Assembly (NCBI RefSeq): GCF_900086595.1
Contig: NZ_LT575472.1
Location: 1,585,514-1,649,513, forward strand
DNA: 64,000 nucleotides
Reading direction: 5' to 3'
Origin: Clostridium nigeriense
GTDB taxonomy: Bacteria > Bacillota > Clostridia > Clostridiales > Clostridiaceae
Part shown: positions 17,376 to 26,900 of the stretch, piece after piece
How positions within the stretch are numbered: position 1 is the first letter of the stretch
Layout: each line of letters starts with the position of its first letter
Translations under genes and position numbers: made by a program
The notes under the pieces: generated by a model
The model's input: the letters and a program-made list of their open reading frames with translations, nothing else
What the model was told of the DNA's origin: nothing
Databases searched by the model: none

Positions 17376-18179
17376 ATGAATGATTATGATACAAAAATAT
17401 TAGGAGATGGAACCATTGGTTCAGGTAAGTATAATAATATAAAAATTATGGGGAACTGTACTTCACTAGGAGATATAGAATGTTTAGATATAACTGTAAT
17501 GGGAGATGGAGAATTTAATGGCGAAGTAGATGCTAGAAATGTAAAAGTAATGGGGGATTCAACTTTTAATAATGATGTAAAATTAAAAGAATTTAATATA
17601 TATGGAGATACTACTTTAAATGGGAGAGGAATTATTGAATCATTAAAAGTTAGAGGAGATTTTAAAGGGAAAAAAGATATCGAAGTAAAAGAAAATGCAA
17701 AAATTTTAGGCGATATGTCTTTAGCAGAAGGGTTAATAGGAAAAAATATCAAAATTTTAGGTGATGTAAAAATAAAAAAGAACTTAATATTTGATGATAT
17801 TAATATATTAGGTTCAATGAAGGTGTTAGGAAATTGTGAAGGAAATAATTTTTATAATAAGGGAGAAGTGAAAATAGAAGGACTGCTCTCAGCAGATAAG
17901 ATTGAAATAATACCAAAGAGGACTAGTAGGATTGAAGAAATTGGTGGAAGTGAAATAATTATTAAAAAATCTGGCTGGATTGATATTGTAGATGGGAAGG
18001 TATTTTCAAAATTAATTGAAGGAGATACAATAATATTACAAAATACTGTATGTAATATAGTAAGAGGACAGGATATAACTATTTTAGAAGGTTGCTCTAT
18101 AGATAAAATAGAGTATACTGGAAAACTAACTGTAGATAAAAATAGCAAGGTAGGCGAAGAGTTATGCTTGAGGAATTAA
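17376..18179 (+). CDS. Bactofilin-type polymer-forming protein, paralogue
   Basis: 267 aa, a longer paralogue of the preceding protein with the same repeat logic (IMGNCTSLGDIECLDITVMGDGEF, VMGDSTFNNDV, ILGDMSLAEGLIGKNIKILGDV) and the same C-terminal block (CNIVRGQDITILEGCSIDKIEYTGKL), suggesting a tandem duplication. Likely polymerises, possibly with its partner. Starts 10 bases after the first bactofilin; its end overlaps the regulator gene by 16 bases. Confidence 0.82.
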   Translation: MNDYDTKILGDGTIGSGKYNNIKIMGNCTSLGDIECLDITVMGDGEFNGEVDARNVKVMGDSTFNNDVKLKEFNIYGDTTLNGRGIIESLKVRGDFKGKKDIEVKENAKILGDMSLAEGLIGKNIKILGDVKIKKNLIFDDINILGSMKVLGNCEGNNFYNKGEVKIEGLLSADKIEIIPKRTSRIEEIGGSEIIIKKSGWIDIVDGKVFSKLIEGDTIILQNTVCNIVRGQDITILEGCSIDKIEYTGKLTVDKNSKVGEELCLRN

Positions 18180-18781
18180 TATCAAAAAAAGAACTTTTAG
18201 AGTTAACAGGAATATCTTACGGGCAACTTTACAGATGGAAAAGGAAGGAACTAATACCTGAAGATTGGTTTATTAAGAAAAGTGTATCAACAGGCCAAGA
18301 AACATTTTTTCCGAAAGAGAAGATAATAGAAAGAGTTAATAAAATTTTAGAATTAAAGGATGAGGCATCTTTAGATGACTTAGCTTATAGATTTTCTAAT
18401 AATATAAAGGACATAAAAATAATCAGAAAATATTTGCTAAATATTATTTCCGAAGAAATAATTTTAAGATTTGAGGAAATAATTGATGTAAAAGAAATAT
18501 ATGAAGAAAATAATATTTTTGCATTATTTTTATATAAAAGACTTATTAATTTAGGAAGTTTAAGTCTTCCTGAAATTAAGGAAATCATTTTATTAGCTAA
18601 TAAAGACTATAAAAAATTAGATAATAAGGAGTATGAGCTAGTAATAAAGAGAAAGTTTGGAGTTTGTTACTATTACTTAATAGTTGATAAAGTAAATATA
18701 TTTGAAGATAATCAAGCTATAGAAGTAGATAGAATTAATATTAGTAAATTAATAGAAGAAATAAAAAAAATTATAGGGTAA
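18164..18781 (+). CDS. YhbD-type regulator with MerR-like N-terminus (DUF4004)
   Basis: 205 aa. The N-terminal 55 residues (LISKKELLELTGISYGQLYRWKRKELIPEDW and FPKEKIIERVNKILELKD) form a MerR-like winged helix; the rest is helical and unlike metal-binding MerR sensors. B. subtilis YhbD sits next to the bactofilin genes yhbE and yhbF in the same way. Overlap with the upstream gene means coupled translation. It is the best candidate to bind the duplicated palindromes in the operon promoter (autoregulation, inferred). The stop codon lies inside the terminator hairpin. Confidence 0.8.
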   Translation: MLEELISKKELLELTGISYGQLYRWKRKELIPEDWFIKKSVSTGQETFFPKEKIIERVNKILELKDEASLDDLAYRFSNNIKDIKIIRKYLLNIISEEIILRFEEIIDVKEIYEENNIFALFLYKRLINLGSLSLPEIKEIILLANKDYKKLDNKEYELVIKRKFGVCYYYLIVDKVNIFEDNQAIEVDRINISKLIEEIKKIIG

Positions 18782-18796
18782 CCTATAATTTTTTTT
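18770..18796 (+). terminator. Terminator of bactofilin operon
   Basis: ATTATAGG (18770-18777), loop GTAA, CCTATAAT (18782-18789), then T's; overlaps the stop codon. Confidence 0.8.
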
Positions 18797-18865
18797 ATAT
18801 ATTAATATTTTGAATTTTCATATATAATAGATATTGAAAAGGATTTACAAAAGGGTGATGTATAT

Positions 18866-19777
18866 ATGGTAGCAATAGTAGAATTATTAAAGGACTTATG
18901 TGAAGAAACAAAATTAAAACTTAGAGTATTAGATGATGGAAATAATAAATTATTTGATAATTTACCATTAAATGAGTCTAGTATTACAAGAAGATTCTTT
19001 GTAAATGGAAAAGCATTTAAAATAACTTTAGAGCAAGATAATATAAAATTAATACCTATGGTTGAATATCTTATTAATAAGTTAATAATAAATGAAAATA
19101 TTATTGAAGAGCTTATAGAAGGTAAAAAGCAGTGGGATGCTTTAGAAGAAAACATTATTAAAAATGCCAGCAAACTATTACTTATAGAAGTTAATAATAA
19201 AAATGAGGCTTTAGATATAGTAAATAATACTTATGATAATGGTGAAGTATATGTTGGAGAAATATATGATAGAATAATAATTTTAGGAGATTTAGAAGAG
19301 GAATTAGATCATGCTTTATCTTTGAAAGGAACTATAGATGAGGTTTTAGGCGTAAAAGCTAAAGTCAGTATAGCTAATTTAGATAAAAGCTTTGAAGGGT
19401 TTATTAAAGGATATAGAGGAGCTGTACAAGCTTTGAATATTGGCAACAAATTTAAAATTAAACCGGAAGTTTATAATATAAAAGAAATGTATTTAGAAAG
19501 AGCAATATTTAACTTGTCTAAGGAATACTCTCAAGATTTAATGTCAGAGTATAGAGATATATTTAATGGATTTAATCATGAACTCATCCAAACCTTAGAA
19601 GAAGTTTTAAAATGTGATTTATCTTTGACAAAAGCAGCTAAAAATTTATACATTCATAGAAATACGTTAATGTATAGGATAGAAAAAATAAAGAAAGAAA
19701 CTGGATTTGATATACGTAATTTTAAGGAAGCAACCTTTTTATACATATTATATATGAATAGTAAAGTGATTTATTAA
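18866..19777 (+). CDS. PucR/CdaR-type transcriptional regulator
   Basis: 303 aa. The C-terminal HTH (LTKAAKNLYIHRNTLMYRIEKIKKETGFDIRNF, about residues 252-285) is the PucR-type DNA-binding domain, preceded by a GGDEF-like non-enzymatic middle region and an unassigned N-terminus. Family members respond to purine or sugar-acid catabolites. AAGGGTGA precedes the ATG. It is followed 11 bases later by a membrane-anchored hypothetical gene, probably co-transcribed. Targets cannot be deduced; adenine deaminase is 3 kb away but separately transcribed. Confidence 0.85.
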   Translation: MVAIVELLKDLCEETKLKLRVLDDGNNKLFDNLPLNESSITRRFFVNGKAFKITLEQDNIKLIPMVEYLINKLIINENIIEELIEGKKQWDALEENIIKNASKLLLIEVNNKNEALDIVNNTYDNGEVYVGEIYDRIIILGDLEEELDHALSLKGTIDEVLGVKAKVSIANLDKSFEGFIKGYRGAVQALNIGNKFKIKPEVYNIKEMYLERAIFNLSKEYSQDLMSEYRDIFNGFNHELIQTLEEVLKCDLSLTKAAKNLYIHRNTLMYRIEKIKKETGFDIRNFKEATFLYILYMNSKVIY

Positions 19778-19788
19778 AAGGAGGGTAT

Positions 19789-20214
19789 ATGAAGAAAAGG
19801 ATTATATGGTTAATTATAACTATATTGATTTTAGCTATTGGAGTATTTATATTTTTTCGAGAATCAGCATCTATTGATTTAAATGGTAAATGGTATCTTT
19901 ATACTGGAAGTGATATTCGTTATGATGAAAAACCCATAGATAAATTAAACTCTCTAGATTATATACAATTATCAGGAGGGAAATTTTATGAAAGTAGAAA
20001 AGATGGAAAAAATGGAGTTTCAGGATTCAGTATTAAAGGGAAAAAGATGTATGCGGGAGATGGTATATTTACTTTTGAAGTTGAAGAAGTAAATGGAGAA
20101 AAGATACTACACTTAAATCATGTTGGAAATAGAATAGGTAAAAAAGAGTATAAAGAAATAACTGGAATTAAATCAATATATATTAAGGAAAGTTCCAATA
20201 TAAAATTTGATTAA
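19789..20214 (+). CDS. Membrane-anchored hypothetical protein
   Basis: 141 aa with one N-terminal hydrophobic helix (about residues 4-23, after MKKR) and an outside domain that begins DLNGKWYLYTGSDIRYDEKPIDKL and looks beta-rich. Not recognised. The WYLYTG opening is reminiscent of small lipocalin-like or DUF4923-type beta barrels, but I would not name it. AAGGAGGG precedes the ATG. It follows the PucR-type regulator by 11 bases. Confidence 0.65.
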   Translation: MKKRIIWLIITILILAIGVFIFFRESASIDLNGKWYLYTGSDIRYDEKPIDKLNSLDYIQLSGGKFYESRKDGKNGVSGFSIKGKKMYAGDGIFTFEVEEVNGEKILHLNHVGNRIGKKEYKEITGIKSIYIKESSNIKFD

Positions 20215-20240
20215 TTATAGTAAAAGATATATTATATTTA

Positions 20241-20310
20241 TAAAAATATCATATTACTTAAGACTTTCTAAAATATAGTCTAAGTTAATATGATATTTTA
20301 TTTTTTTTAT
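20241..20310. terminator. Bidirectional terminator
   Basis: Long imperfect hairpin: AAAATATCATATTA (from 20242) with TTAATATGATATTTTA (ending 20300) plus inner CTTAAGACT/AGTCTAAG; T run on + and A run on the other side serve both convergent genes. Confidence 0.8.
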
Positions 20311-20870
20311 ATATAGAAAAATAAACCTAAAAATCCTGTTATTAAAATTATTGTTAGTGGATTAAATTTATATTTTCGTAATAAGAATAGAGAAATAGAA
20401 AAAACTATTGCAGCTATTATATTAAAGTTATTTAAGCTTCCTTGCAATGTGCTCCTTCCAAGAAGAGCTATTATAATTATTGTTGAGGCAGAAGCTGTAA
20501 TAAGACCGATAGAAGTTGAACGAAGCCCTTTTAAAATATTTGAAATTTCCTCTACATCATTATGCTTTTTAAAGAAGTTAAATAAAAATATAGAAAGAAA
20601 AACTCCGGTAATAACACAAGCAAATGTAGCAACTATTGCACCTAAGGTTCCTGCAATTCTAATTCCAACAAAAGTAGAGGCATTAATAGATAATGGACCA
20701 GGAGTCATTTGTGAAATAGTAATTATATCAGTAAATTCTTGAATAGTTAACCAACCAAATTTATTAACTATTTCTTCTTGAATAAGTGGCATAATTGCAT
20801 ATCCACCACCTATACTGAAGGAACCTATTTGCCAAAAGGTAATAAATAAAGTTATAAGAAGTTTAATCAT
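20307..20870 (-). CDS. Chromate transporter half, subunit B
   Basis: 187 aa when started at ATG 20870, which overlaps the stop of the upstream half by 8 bases and has GGGTGAT before it; the longer frame begins at a poor TTG. It has the CHR-domain signature FWQIGSFSIGGGYAIMPLIQEEIV, TQMTPGPL-type loop (SQMTPGPLSINASTFVGIRI) and about five to six hydrophobic helices. Short CHR proteins work as pairs with opposite topology. Chromate export is the named activity, but in many anaerobes the natural anion is unknown. Confidence 0.88.
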   Translation of the reverse strand: MIKLLITLFITFWQIGSFSIGGGYAIMPLIQEEIVNKFGWLTIQEFTDIITISQMTPGPLSINASTFVGIRIAGTLGAIVATFACVITGVFLSIFLFNFFKKHNDVEEISNILKGLRSTSIGLITASASTIIIIALLGRSTLQGSLNNFNIIAAIVFSISLFLLRKYKFNPLTIILITGFLGLFFYI

Positions 20871-21444
20871 TTCTAATATCACCCAACCTTCTTTTTTTAA
20901 TATAAGCTTGTCCAAAACTAAGAACTGCTCCCAATAGGATTATAAAAAGCACATTTACATTAAAAAAGAAGCTAGCTACAAAGGAAAAGGGAACTAAAAT
21001 AGATAAAAGAAAGTTTTTTTCTTTAAAAACATCTTGACTCATATCTATAACTAAATCCACAATAGTAGCTGCAACCCCAGCTTCCATTCCTTTCAAAATT
21101 GCAGATATAACAGTATTGCTTCTAAATGCTTCATAAAATATAGAAATTACTGATAGTATTAATAATGGTGGTAAAACAGTACCTATGCACGTTATTATAG
21201 CTCCTAGTTTACCAAGTAATCTATATCCTATTAAGGATGATAAATTAACAGCAATAGCACCAGGAGATGACTGAGCAACAGCAGCCATATCTAATAATTC
21301 ATCGTTAGTTAATAATTTCATGTCTTCAACTAAATATTTTCGAAGTAAAGGTATAATAACATAACCGCCACCAAAGCTAAAACAACTAACAGAAAATGTA
21401 ACCTTAAAAAGCGAAAAATATAGTTTTAAATTTTTGTAATTCAT
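20863..21444 (-). CDS. Chromate transporter half, subunit A
   Basis: 193 aa from ATG 21444, which follows GGGAGGATAATT; the longer frame upstream lacks an RBS. CHR-domain signature SVSCFSFGGGYVIIPLLRKYLVED and AQSSPGAIAVNLSSLIGYRL are present, with several membrane helices. It forms the split transporter with the overlapping downstream half. It is divergent from a LysR-type gene, which probably controls it. Confidence 0.88.
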   Translation of the reverse strand: MNYKNLKLYFSLFKVTFSVSCFSFGGGYVIIPLLRKYLVEDMKLLTNDELLDMAAVAQSSPGAIAVNLSSLIGYRLLGKLGAIITCIGTVLPPLLILSVISIFYEAFRSNTVISAILKGMEAGVAATIVDLVIDMSQDVFKEKNFLLSILVPFSFVASFFFNVNVLFIILLGAVLSFGQAYIKKRRLGDIRND

Positions 21445-21477
21445 AATTATCCTCCCTTTAAATTCCAACCCTCTAAG

Positions 21478-21491
21478 ATAGTATATACTAT
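21478..21491. promoter_or_regulatory. Perfect 14-bp palindrome between chrA pair and LysR gene
   Basis: ATAGTATATACTAT is a perfect palindrome in the 118-base divergent gap, 34 bases from the transporter start. Candidate LysR-type operator; it could also be part of a -10 element. Confidence 0.4.
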
Positions 21492-21562
21492 AGACCAAAT
21501 ATAAGTAAAATAGTATAATTTTATATAATATATAAATAAATAGTAATGAGTAGGTGTGTAAA

Positions 21563-22456
21563 ATGAAAATCAGGCATTTACGTATATTTAAAGTTGTATG
21601 TGAAGAAAAAAGTATAACTAAGGCTGCAGAAAAACTATTTATGACTCAGCCAGCTGTTTCTCATACTATTATTGAATTAGAAGAGCATTTGGGAGTGGAA
21701 TTATTTGATAGGATTTCTAGAAAATTATATTTAAATGAGACTGGAAAATTGTTTTTAGTAAAGGTATTAAAATTACTAGATCTATATGACGCTCTAGAAA
21801 AAGATATAAAAGAATTAGAAGAAAATGCAGTTATAAAATTAGGTTCATGTATAACTATTGCAAACTTTCAATTACCAAGAATAGTTAGAAGCTTTGAAGA
21901 AGAATGTCCTAAAACACCTATTAGAGTAATAGTAGATAATGCAAGAAGCATTGAAGAAAGATTATCTAAGAATGAAATTGACCTAGGATTAATAGAGGGG
22001 GTTGTTTATAATGAAGATTTAGAGCAACTTAAATTTTCTTCTTATGATATATCAATATTAGTATCCCCTAATCATAAGCTTGCTAAGAAAAGCAAAATAA
22101 CTATAAAGGAGTTAACAGAGGAAAAACTCCTATTGAGAGAAAAGGGAAGCTCCGTAAGAGATATATTTGATAGTGCTCTAATGCTACATGATATAAAAGT
22201 GAAAGAATATTGGACAAGTGTTAATTCACAAGTATTAGTAAATGCAGCAAAAGAAAATTTAGGTGTTTTAGTTATATGTAGAGTATTAGTAGAGCAGGAA
22301 ATAGAGTCTGGGGAACTAATAGAGATTAATGTAGAAAATTTAAACTTAGTTAATTTCAATCATATTGTATTTTCAAAAGGAAAAGTACAAACTACAAGTT
22401 TTAAAAAATTAATTGAAATAGTAAAAAATATAGAAGTGAAAAATGATTTATATTAA
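21563..22456 (+). CDS. LysR-family transcriptional regulator
   Basis: 297 aa. N-terminal winged helix MKIRHLRIFKVVCEEKSITKAAEKLFMTQPAVSHTI (1-36) is the LysR hallmark, and the effector domain includes LGSCITIANFQLPRIVRSFEEECP and IDLGLIEG. ATG 21563 chosen because AGGTG lies six bases upstream; an in-frame GTG at 21554 is part of that RBS. Divergent to the two chromate transporter genes, the usual layout for a LysR regulator and its target. The effector is unknown. Confidence 0.9.
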   Translation: MKIRHLRIFKVVCEEKSITKAAEKLFMTQPAVSHTIIELEEHLGVELFDRISRKLYLNETGKLFLVKVLKLLDLYDALEKDIKELEENAVIKLGSCITIANFQLPRIVRSFEEECPKTPIRVIVDNARSIEERLSKNEIDLGLIEGVVYNEDLEQLKFSSYDISILVSPNHKLAKKSKITIKELTEEKLLLREKGSSVRDIFDSALMLHDIKVKEYWTSVNSQVLVNAAKENLGVLVICRVLVEQEIESGELIEINVENLNLVNFNHIVFSKGKVQTTSFKKLIEIVKNIEVKNDLY

Positions 22457-22481
22457 AGGATAAAAGAAAATATATATATTA

Positions 22482-22502
22482 AGGGCTACGTATAGCAGCC
22501 CT
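22482..22502. terminator. Hairpin between convergent LysR and adenine deaminase genes
   Basis: AGGGCT (22482-22487) pairs with AGCCCT (22497-22502); T-rich after it on + and on the minus strand A/T-rich. Short but GC-rich for this genome. Confidence 0.6.
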
Positions 22503-22511
22503 AATAAAATT

Positions 22512-24248
22512 TTAATCAGTAACGTGAATAAATTTGAATTTATTGACATCAAATAGACCTTTATCCGTAAGCTTTAAATCAGGAATAACAGGGAGTGATA
22601 AAAATGACAAGGTTAAAAATGGGTTAAAATTAATTTTAGGAGCTATATTTCTTATTGCAAGATGAAGTCTTTCTAAATCCTTTATAACTTCCTTATATCC
22701 TCTAGATGTAATAAGTCCACCAATTTCTAATGCAATGGAAGCTAATATTTTTTTATCTTTAACAACAATAATTCCACCATTGATTTCTTTAAGCTTTTCT
22801 ATAGCAAAAATCATATCTTCATCATTAGTCCCTGTAACAATTAGATTATGAGAATCATGAGCTATTGTAGTTGCTATTGCACCATATTTAAGATTGAGTC
22901 CATGTATCACCCCAAGACCAATATTTCCAGTAGATTTATGTCTTTCAATAACTGCAACTTTAAGGAAATCTTTAGAGGTATCAGATTTAAAAGTATCATT
23001 ACTATTTAAATCTTTAATATTAATTTTAATATATGAAGTTTCTAATTTATTAGGGGTAATACCTATAATATTTAACACTTCTTTATTAGTTATTGGAATT
23101 TCTATATCTTTAGTGGTGATATTTTTAATATTTAAATTGTTTATTTTTCTATATTGAAATGTATCGTTATTAGATTCTATGACTAACTTACTATTTTTAA
23201 CTACTAAATTACCATTTTTATAGACTGAATTAATCTTAAAGTTAATTAAATCATCTAGTATTATAAAATCTGCTATATATCCAGGAGCAATTGCACCTTT
23301 ATATTTTAAATTATAGCATTCAGCAGGATTTAAAGTTGCCATTTGAATAGAAGTCTCAGGTGGGAGTCCATGGGAGATAGCTTCCCTTATAGAGAAATCA
23401 ATGCTTCCATTATCTAATAAGTCATCTATATGCTTGTCATCTGTACAAAAGCAAAATCTTCTTGAATTTGAAATAGTAACTGCTTTAATAAGTTCTTTAA
23501 AATTTTTAGCAACAGAGCCTTCCCTAATATGAACATACATACCGCGTTTTAATCTTTCTATGGCTTCCTCCTTTGAAATAGCTTCATGATCTGTAAGAAT
23601 ATTTGCGGTAGAATAAATATTCAAAAAGTCCTTTGATAACCCAGCACAATGACCATCAATTATAAGATTCTTTGATTTTGCTTCCCAAAGTTTATTTATC
23701 ATTCTATCATCACAATGAGCTACAGCAGGAAAATTCATTACTTCTGCTAAACCAAGAACATTATCTTCTCTATAAAGTGGAGCTAAATCTTCGTTTTCTA
23801 AAGTAGCACCAGAAGTTTCAAAGGAAGTGGAAGGCACACAGGAGGGAAGCATAAAGTAGCAATCAAAAGGAATATTCTTTGAAAGATCCATTATTAGTTT
23901 AATTCCATCTATACCTAAAACATTAGCAATTTCGTGTGGATCTAAAACTACAGAAGTAATACCATGTAATAAGGACACCTTATAGTATTCCTTTGGGGTA
24001 ACAAGAGAAGATTCAATATGAGCGTGGGCATCAATAAGGCCTGGACAAATAAACTTACCAGTTCCATCAATTTCTGTTTTACCATGAAACTCTCCAAAGC
24101 CGACTATAACCCCGTCTTTTATTGCAACGTTATCAATGAAGGATGAACTTTGAAATACATCAATAATATTAATATTCTTAATTACTAAGTCGCAATTATC
24201 AGTTTTATTAGAAGCTTTAATTTGAGAAATAAAATCTTTTTTACTCAT
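22512..24248 (-). CDS. ade: Adenine deaminase
   Basis: Deaminates adenine to hypoxanthine in purine salvage; amidohydrolase with a dinuclear metal site. Seen: HAHIESSL near residue 75, DPHEIANVLG, the FCTDDKH metal ligand segment, and the long C-terminal adenine-deaminase domain (GLGVIHGLNLKYGAIATTIAHDSHNLIVTGTNDEDM). Start at ATG 24248 (MSKKDFIS), preceded by GGGGTGG; six extra N-terminal residues in the longer frame are unlikely. 578 aa, normal. Divergent from metA; no purine riboswitch seen upstream. Confidence 0.93.
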   Translation of the reverse strand: MSKKDFISQIKASNKTDNCDLVIKNINIIDVFQSSSFIDNVAIKDGVIVGFGEFHGKTEIDGTGKFICPGLIDAHAHIESSLVTPKEYYKVSLLHGITSVVLDPHEIANVLGIDGIKLIMDLSKNIPFDCYFMLPSCVPSTSFETSGATLENEDLAPLYREDNVLGLAEVMNFPAVAHCDDRMINKLWEAKSKNLIIDGHCAGLSKDFLNIYSTANILTDHEAISKEEAIERLKRGMYVHIREGSVAKNFKELIKAVTISNSRRFCFCTDDKHIDDLLDNGSIDFSIREAISHGLPPETSIQMATLNPAECYNLKYKGAIAPGYIADFIILDDLINFKINSVYKNGNLVVKNSKLVIESNNDTFQYRKINNLNIKNITTKDIEIPITNKEVLNIIGITPNKLETSYIKINIKDLNSNDTFKSDTSKDFLKVAVIERHKSTGNIGLGVIHGLNLKYGAIATTIAHDSHNLIVTGTNDEDMIFAIEKLKEINGGIIVVKDKKILASIALEIGGLITSRGYKEVIKDLERLHLAIRNIAPKINFNPFLTLSFLSLPVIPDLKLTDKGLFDVNKFKFIHVTD

Positions 24249-24404
24249 AAAACCACCCCAGACCATATATTTTAATATATTATATGAAATTATTTACATT
24301 ATGTCAAAAACTATATTGATATATTGATATGGAATTATATAGAAATAATAACTTTAAAATTAATTTTTTTTATGTTTTAATAATTTATAAGGAGGGGGTT
24401 AATT

Positions 24405-25322
24405 ATGCCAATAAAAATTCCAAGGGAGCTACCAGCATTTACGGTACTATCTAAAGAAAATATATTTGTAATGAATATAGAAAGAGCTCAAACACAAGAC
24501 ATAAGACCACTAAAAATAGCAATTTTGAATTTAATGCCAATAAAGATCCAAGCAGAAAATCAATTGCTAAGATATTTGTCTAATACACCAATACAAGTAG
24601 AGGTTACATTATTACAAACTAAAACCTATACTTCACAAAATACTCCTATAGAACATTTGGAGAAATTCTACAACTATTTTGATGAAGTAAGATACCAAAA
24701 GTTTGATGGGTTAATTATAACTGGGGCACCTGTTGAAACTATGGATTTTGAAGATGTAGATTATTGGAATGAACTAGAAGAAATTATGGAGTGGAGTAAA
24801 ACTAATGTTTTTTCAACCCTTCATATATGTTGGGGAGCTCAAGCAGCATTATATTATCATTACAATATACAGAAGCGACCTTTAATAAGTAAAATGTTTG
24901 GAGTATTTCCACATAAGGTTAATAATCAAAATGAAGATTTAACAAGAGGACTTGATGATATATTTTATGCTCCTCATTCAAGGCATACAACTATTAATAA
25001 ATTGGATATTGAAAATGTTAAAGTTTTAGATATATTAGCTGAATCAGAAGAAGCTGGAACTTTTATAATTGCAACTAAAGATAAAAGACAAATATTTATA
25101 ACGGGGCATCTAGAGTATGATAGAGATACTTTAAAAAATGAATACTTAAGAGATTTAAATAAAGGGTTAGAGATTGATATACCTAAAAATTATTTTCCAC
25201 AAGATGATATAAATAGTGAACCATTAGTTAAATGGAGGGGAAGCGCAAATATAGTATTTGGTAATTGGCTAAATTACTGTATTTATCAAAATACCCCATT
25301 TATCATTGAAAATATAAAGTAG
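24405..25322 (+). CDS. metA: Homoserine O-acyltransferase MetA (predicted acetyltransferase)
   Basis: Acylates homoserine in the first step of methionine synthesis. The catalytic Cys is C142 (HICWGAQAA), with His235 and Glu237 in GHLEYD. Residue 111 is Glu (GAPVE); work on this family links Glu111 to acetyl-CoA and Gly111 to succinyl-CoA, so O-acetylhomoserine is the predicted product despite the usual name homoserine O-succinyltransferase. 305 aa; AAGGAGGGGG precedes the ATG. It is a monocistronic-looking gene. Confidence 0.95.
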   Translation: MPIKIPRELPAFTVLSKENIFVMNIERAQTQDIRPLKIAILNLMPIKIQAENQLLRYLSNTPIQVEVTLLQTKTYTSQNTPIEHLEKFYNYFDEVRYQKFDGLIITGAPVETMDFEDVDYWNELEEIMEWSKTNVFSTLHICWGAQAALYYHYNIQKRPLISKMFGVFPHKVNNQNEDLTRGLDDIFYAPHSRHTTINKLDIENVKVLDILAESEEAGTFIIATKDKRQIFITGHLEYDRDTLKNEYLRDLNKGLEIDIPKNYFPQDDINSEPLVKWRGSANIVFGNWLNYCIYQNTPFIIENIK

Positions 25323-25500
25323 AAAATTGATTTAAAATTGTATAAGAATGTATATTTCTTATTTTTATTGAGTAAATATTTATTAAGCTAATAGTTATTT
25401 AATATGGAATTTTATTTAAGTTGAAATTTTTCTTAATTAGTTATATTATTATATAGAATTAGTATTAAGAAATAATATTTATTACAATGTGGAGGGCGTA

Positions 25501-25899
25501 ATGAAGAAATATTTTAATTTAGCAACTTTTTATTTAATTTTAGGACTAGTTATGGGAGTATTTTATAGGGAGTTTACAAAAATTAATGGGTTTGAAGGAC
25601 AAACTGTTTTATCTGTAGTTCACACTCATGCAATAACTCTAGGATTTGTATTCTTTATTTTAGTTTTACTATTAGAGAAAAACTTTAATATATCAAAAAA
25701 TAAAGGTATAAAAGGATGGGGAATTCTTTATAATGTTTCATTAGTATATGTATTAGCTACTTTTACTGCTAGGGGAATACTTCAAGTATTAGGCAAGGAT
25801 TTTGCAGGCTTAAGCCATATAGCTGGACTTGGACATGCTCTTTTAGGGGTAGCATTAATTTGGTTTGTAGTTATAGTTAATAAAGCTATAAAAGAATAA
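25501..25899 (+). CDS. DUF2871-like four-helix membrane protein
   Basis: 132 aa with four hydrophobic helices (about 7-25, 36-57, 73-92, 107-128). Conserved-looking His residues HTHAITLGF in helix 2 and GLSHIAGLGHALLG before helix 4 recall heme- or metal-binding positions in oxidase-like small membrane proteins; the family is DUF2871. ATG 25501 has GGAGGG upstream (the GTG at 25489 is in the RBS). Function unknown. Single gene followed by a terminator. Confidence 0.75.
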   Translation: MKKYFNLATFYLILGLVMGVFYREFTKINGFEGQTVLSVVHTHAITLGFVFFILVLLLEKNFNISKNKGIKGWGILYNVSLVYVLATFTARGILQVLGKDFAGLSHIAGLGHALLGVALIWFVVIVNKAIKE

Positions 25900-25916
25900 T
25901 AATAAAGTATATAATT

Positions 25917-25985
25917 CACCTATTAATTTTGCAATTTCTTGAATTTAGAAATATATAAGCAAAATTAATAGGTGTAATTTTTTTA
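25917..25985 (+). terminator. Terminator after DUF2871 gene
   Basis: 16-bp perfect stem CACCTATTAATTTTGC (25917-25932)/GCAAAATTAATAGGTG (25959-25974), followed by T's. Confidence 0.85.
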
Positions 25986-26121
25986 TTAATGTAAAAAGCT
26001 TTATATTAAAGACCTGAAAAATATATAAATGTAAATAAAGATTAAAAAATTACTATCTTTGAAATTTTAAATATAATAGTATATAGTTATATTATAAAGC
26101 ATAGAAATTAGGTGTAATAAG

Positions 26122-26814
26122 ATGAAAGAATTAGTTAAAGCTCAGTTAGATAAAATGGAGTTATTTGAAAATGTAAGTGAAGATGCTAAAGAAGCCTTAT
26201 CTGATTTTGGAGAAAGTAGATGCTTTATGAAGGGCAGTCATATATTTAGAGATAAGGAAAAAGTTAATAGAGTACATATTGTATATAGTGGAAAAGTTGC
26301 ATTATATAAACTAAATGAATCAGCTCAAAAGAAAATAATATTTATTTTGAATGAAAATACTATAATAAATGCAGTAGTTTTAGATGATTTACCAGCATCT
26401 ATTAATTGTGAAGTGTTTGAAAAGGCAGAAATATTATCTTTTGATAGAGTTAAATTTGAAGAAGTAATGAGAAGTGATTTTGAATTAACAAAAATAGTTA
26501 TGTCTTCTTTAACAAGGAAGGTAAGAAGATTATATAGGCAGTTAAAGAACTCTACACCAATAAAAGTTGAAAAAAGAGTTGCAGCAAAGCTTTGGAAATT
26601 ATCTAAGGATTATGGAATTAAGATTGAAAACGGTACTCTAATAGACTTAAATGTAAGTATAACCTATTTAGCTGATATGTTTGGAACACCAAGGGAAACA
26701 ATATCTAGAGCATTAAAAATTTTACAAGAAAATGACCTAATAATCATGGAAAAGAAAAAGATTGTAGTTAGAGATAGAGATAAACTTTCACAATTTTTTA
26801 GAGGTTGTAAATAG
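26122..26814 (+). CDS. Crp/Fnr-family transcriptional regulator
   Basis: 230 aa. The N-terminal cyclic-nucleotide-binding-like beta barrel (residues about 10-125, HIVYSGKVALYK) is followed by a long helix and a winged HTH (VSITYLADMFGTPRETISRALKILQENDLI, about 175-205). Only scattered cysteines are present, not the Fnr four-Cys iron-sulfur pattern. It lies immediately upstream of asrABC, suggesting control of sulfite reduction, as Crp-type regulators often do for anaerobic respiration genes. Effector unknown. Confidence 0.88.
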   Translation: MKELVKAQLDKMELFENVSEDAKEALSDFGESRCFMKGSHIFRDKEKVNRVHIVYSGKVALYKLNESAQKKIIFILNENTIINAVVLDDLPASINCEVFEKAEILSFDRVKFEEVMRSDFELTKIVMSSLTRKVRRLYRQLKNSTPIKVEKRVAAKLWKLSKDYGIKIENGTLIDLNVSITYLADMFGTPRETISRALKILQENDLIIMEKKKIVVRDRDKLSQFFRGCK

Positions 26815-26900
26815 AAAAATTGTATAATATTTAACATTTTATATAAGAAAGAAAATGTTAATAATTATTTAAATTAAAAATATAAATAAAAATTATAAAT

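Noticed and set aside
24249..24404. Purine or SAM riboswitch between adenine deaminase and metA
   Set aside because: No purine-riboswitch core or SAM-box stems found in the gap; only AT-rich promoter-like sequence.
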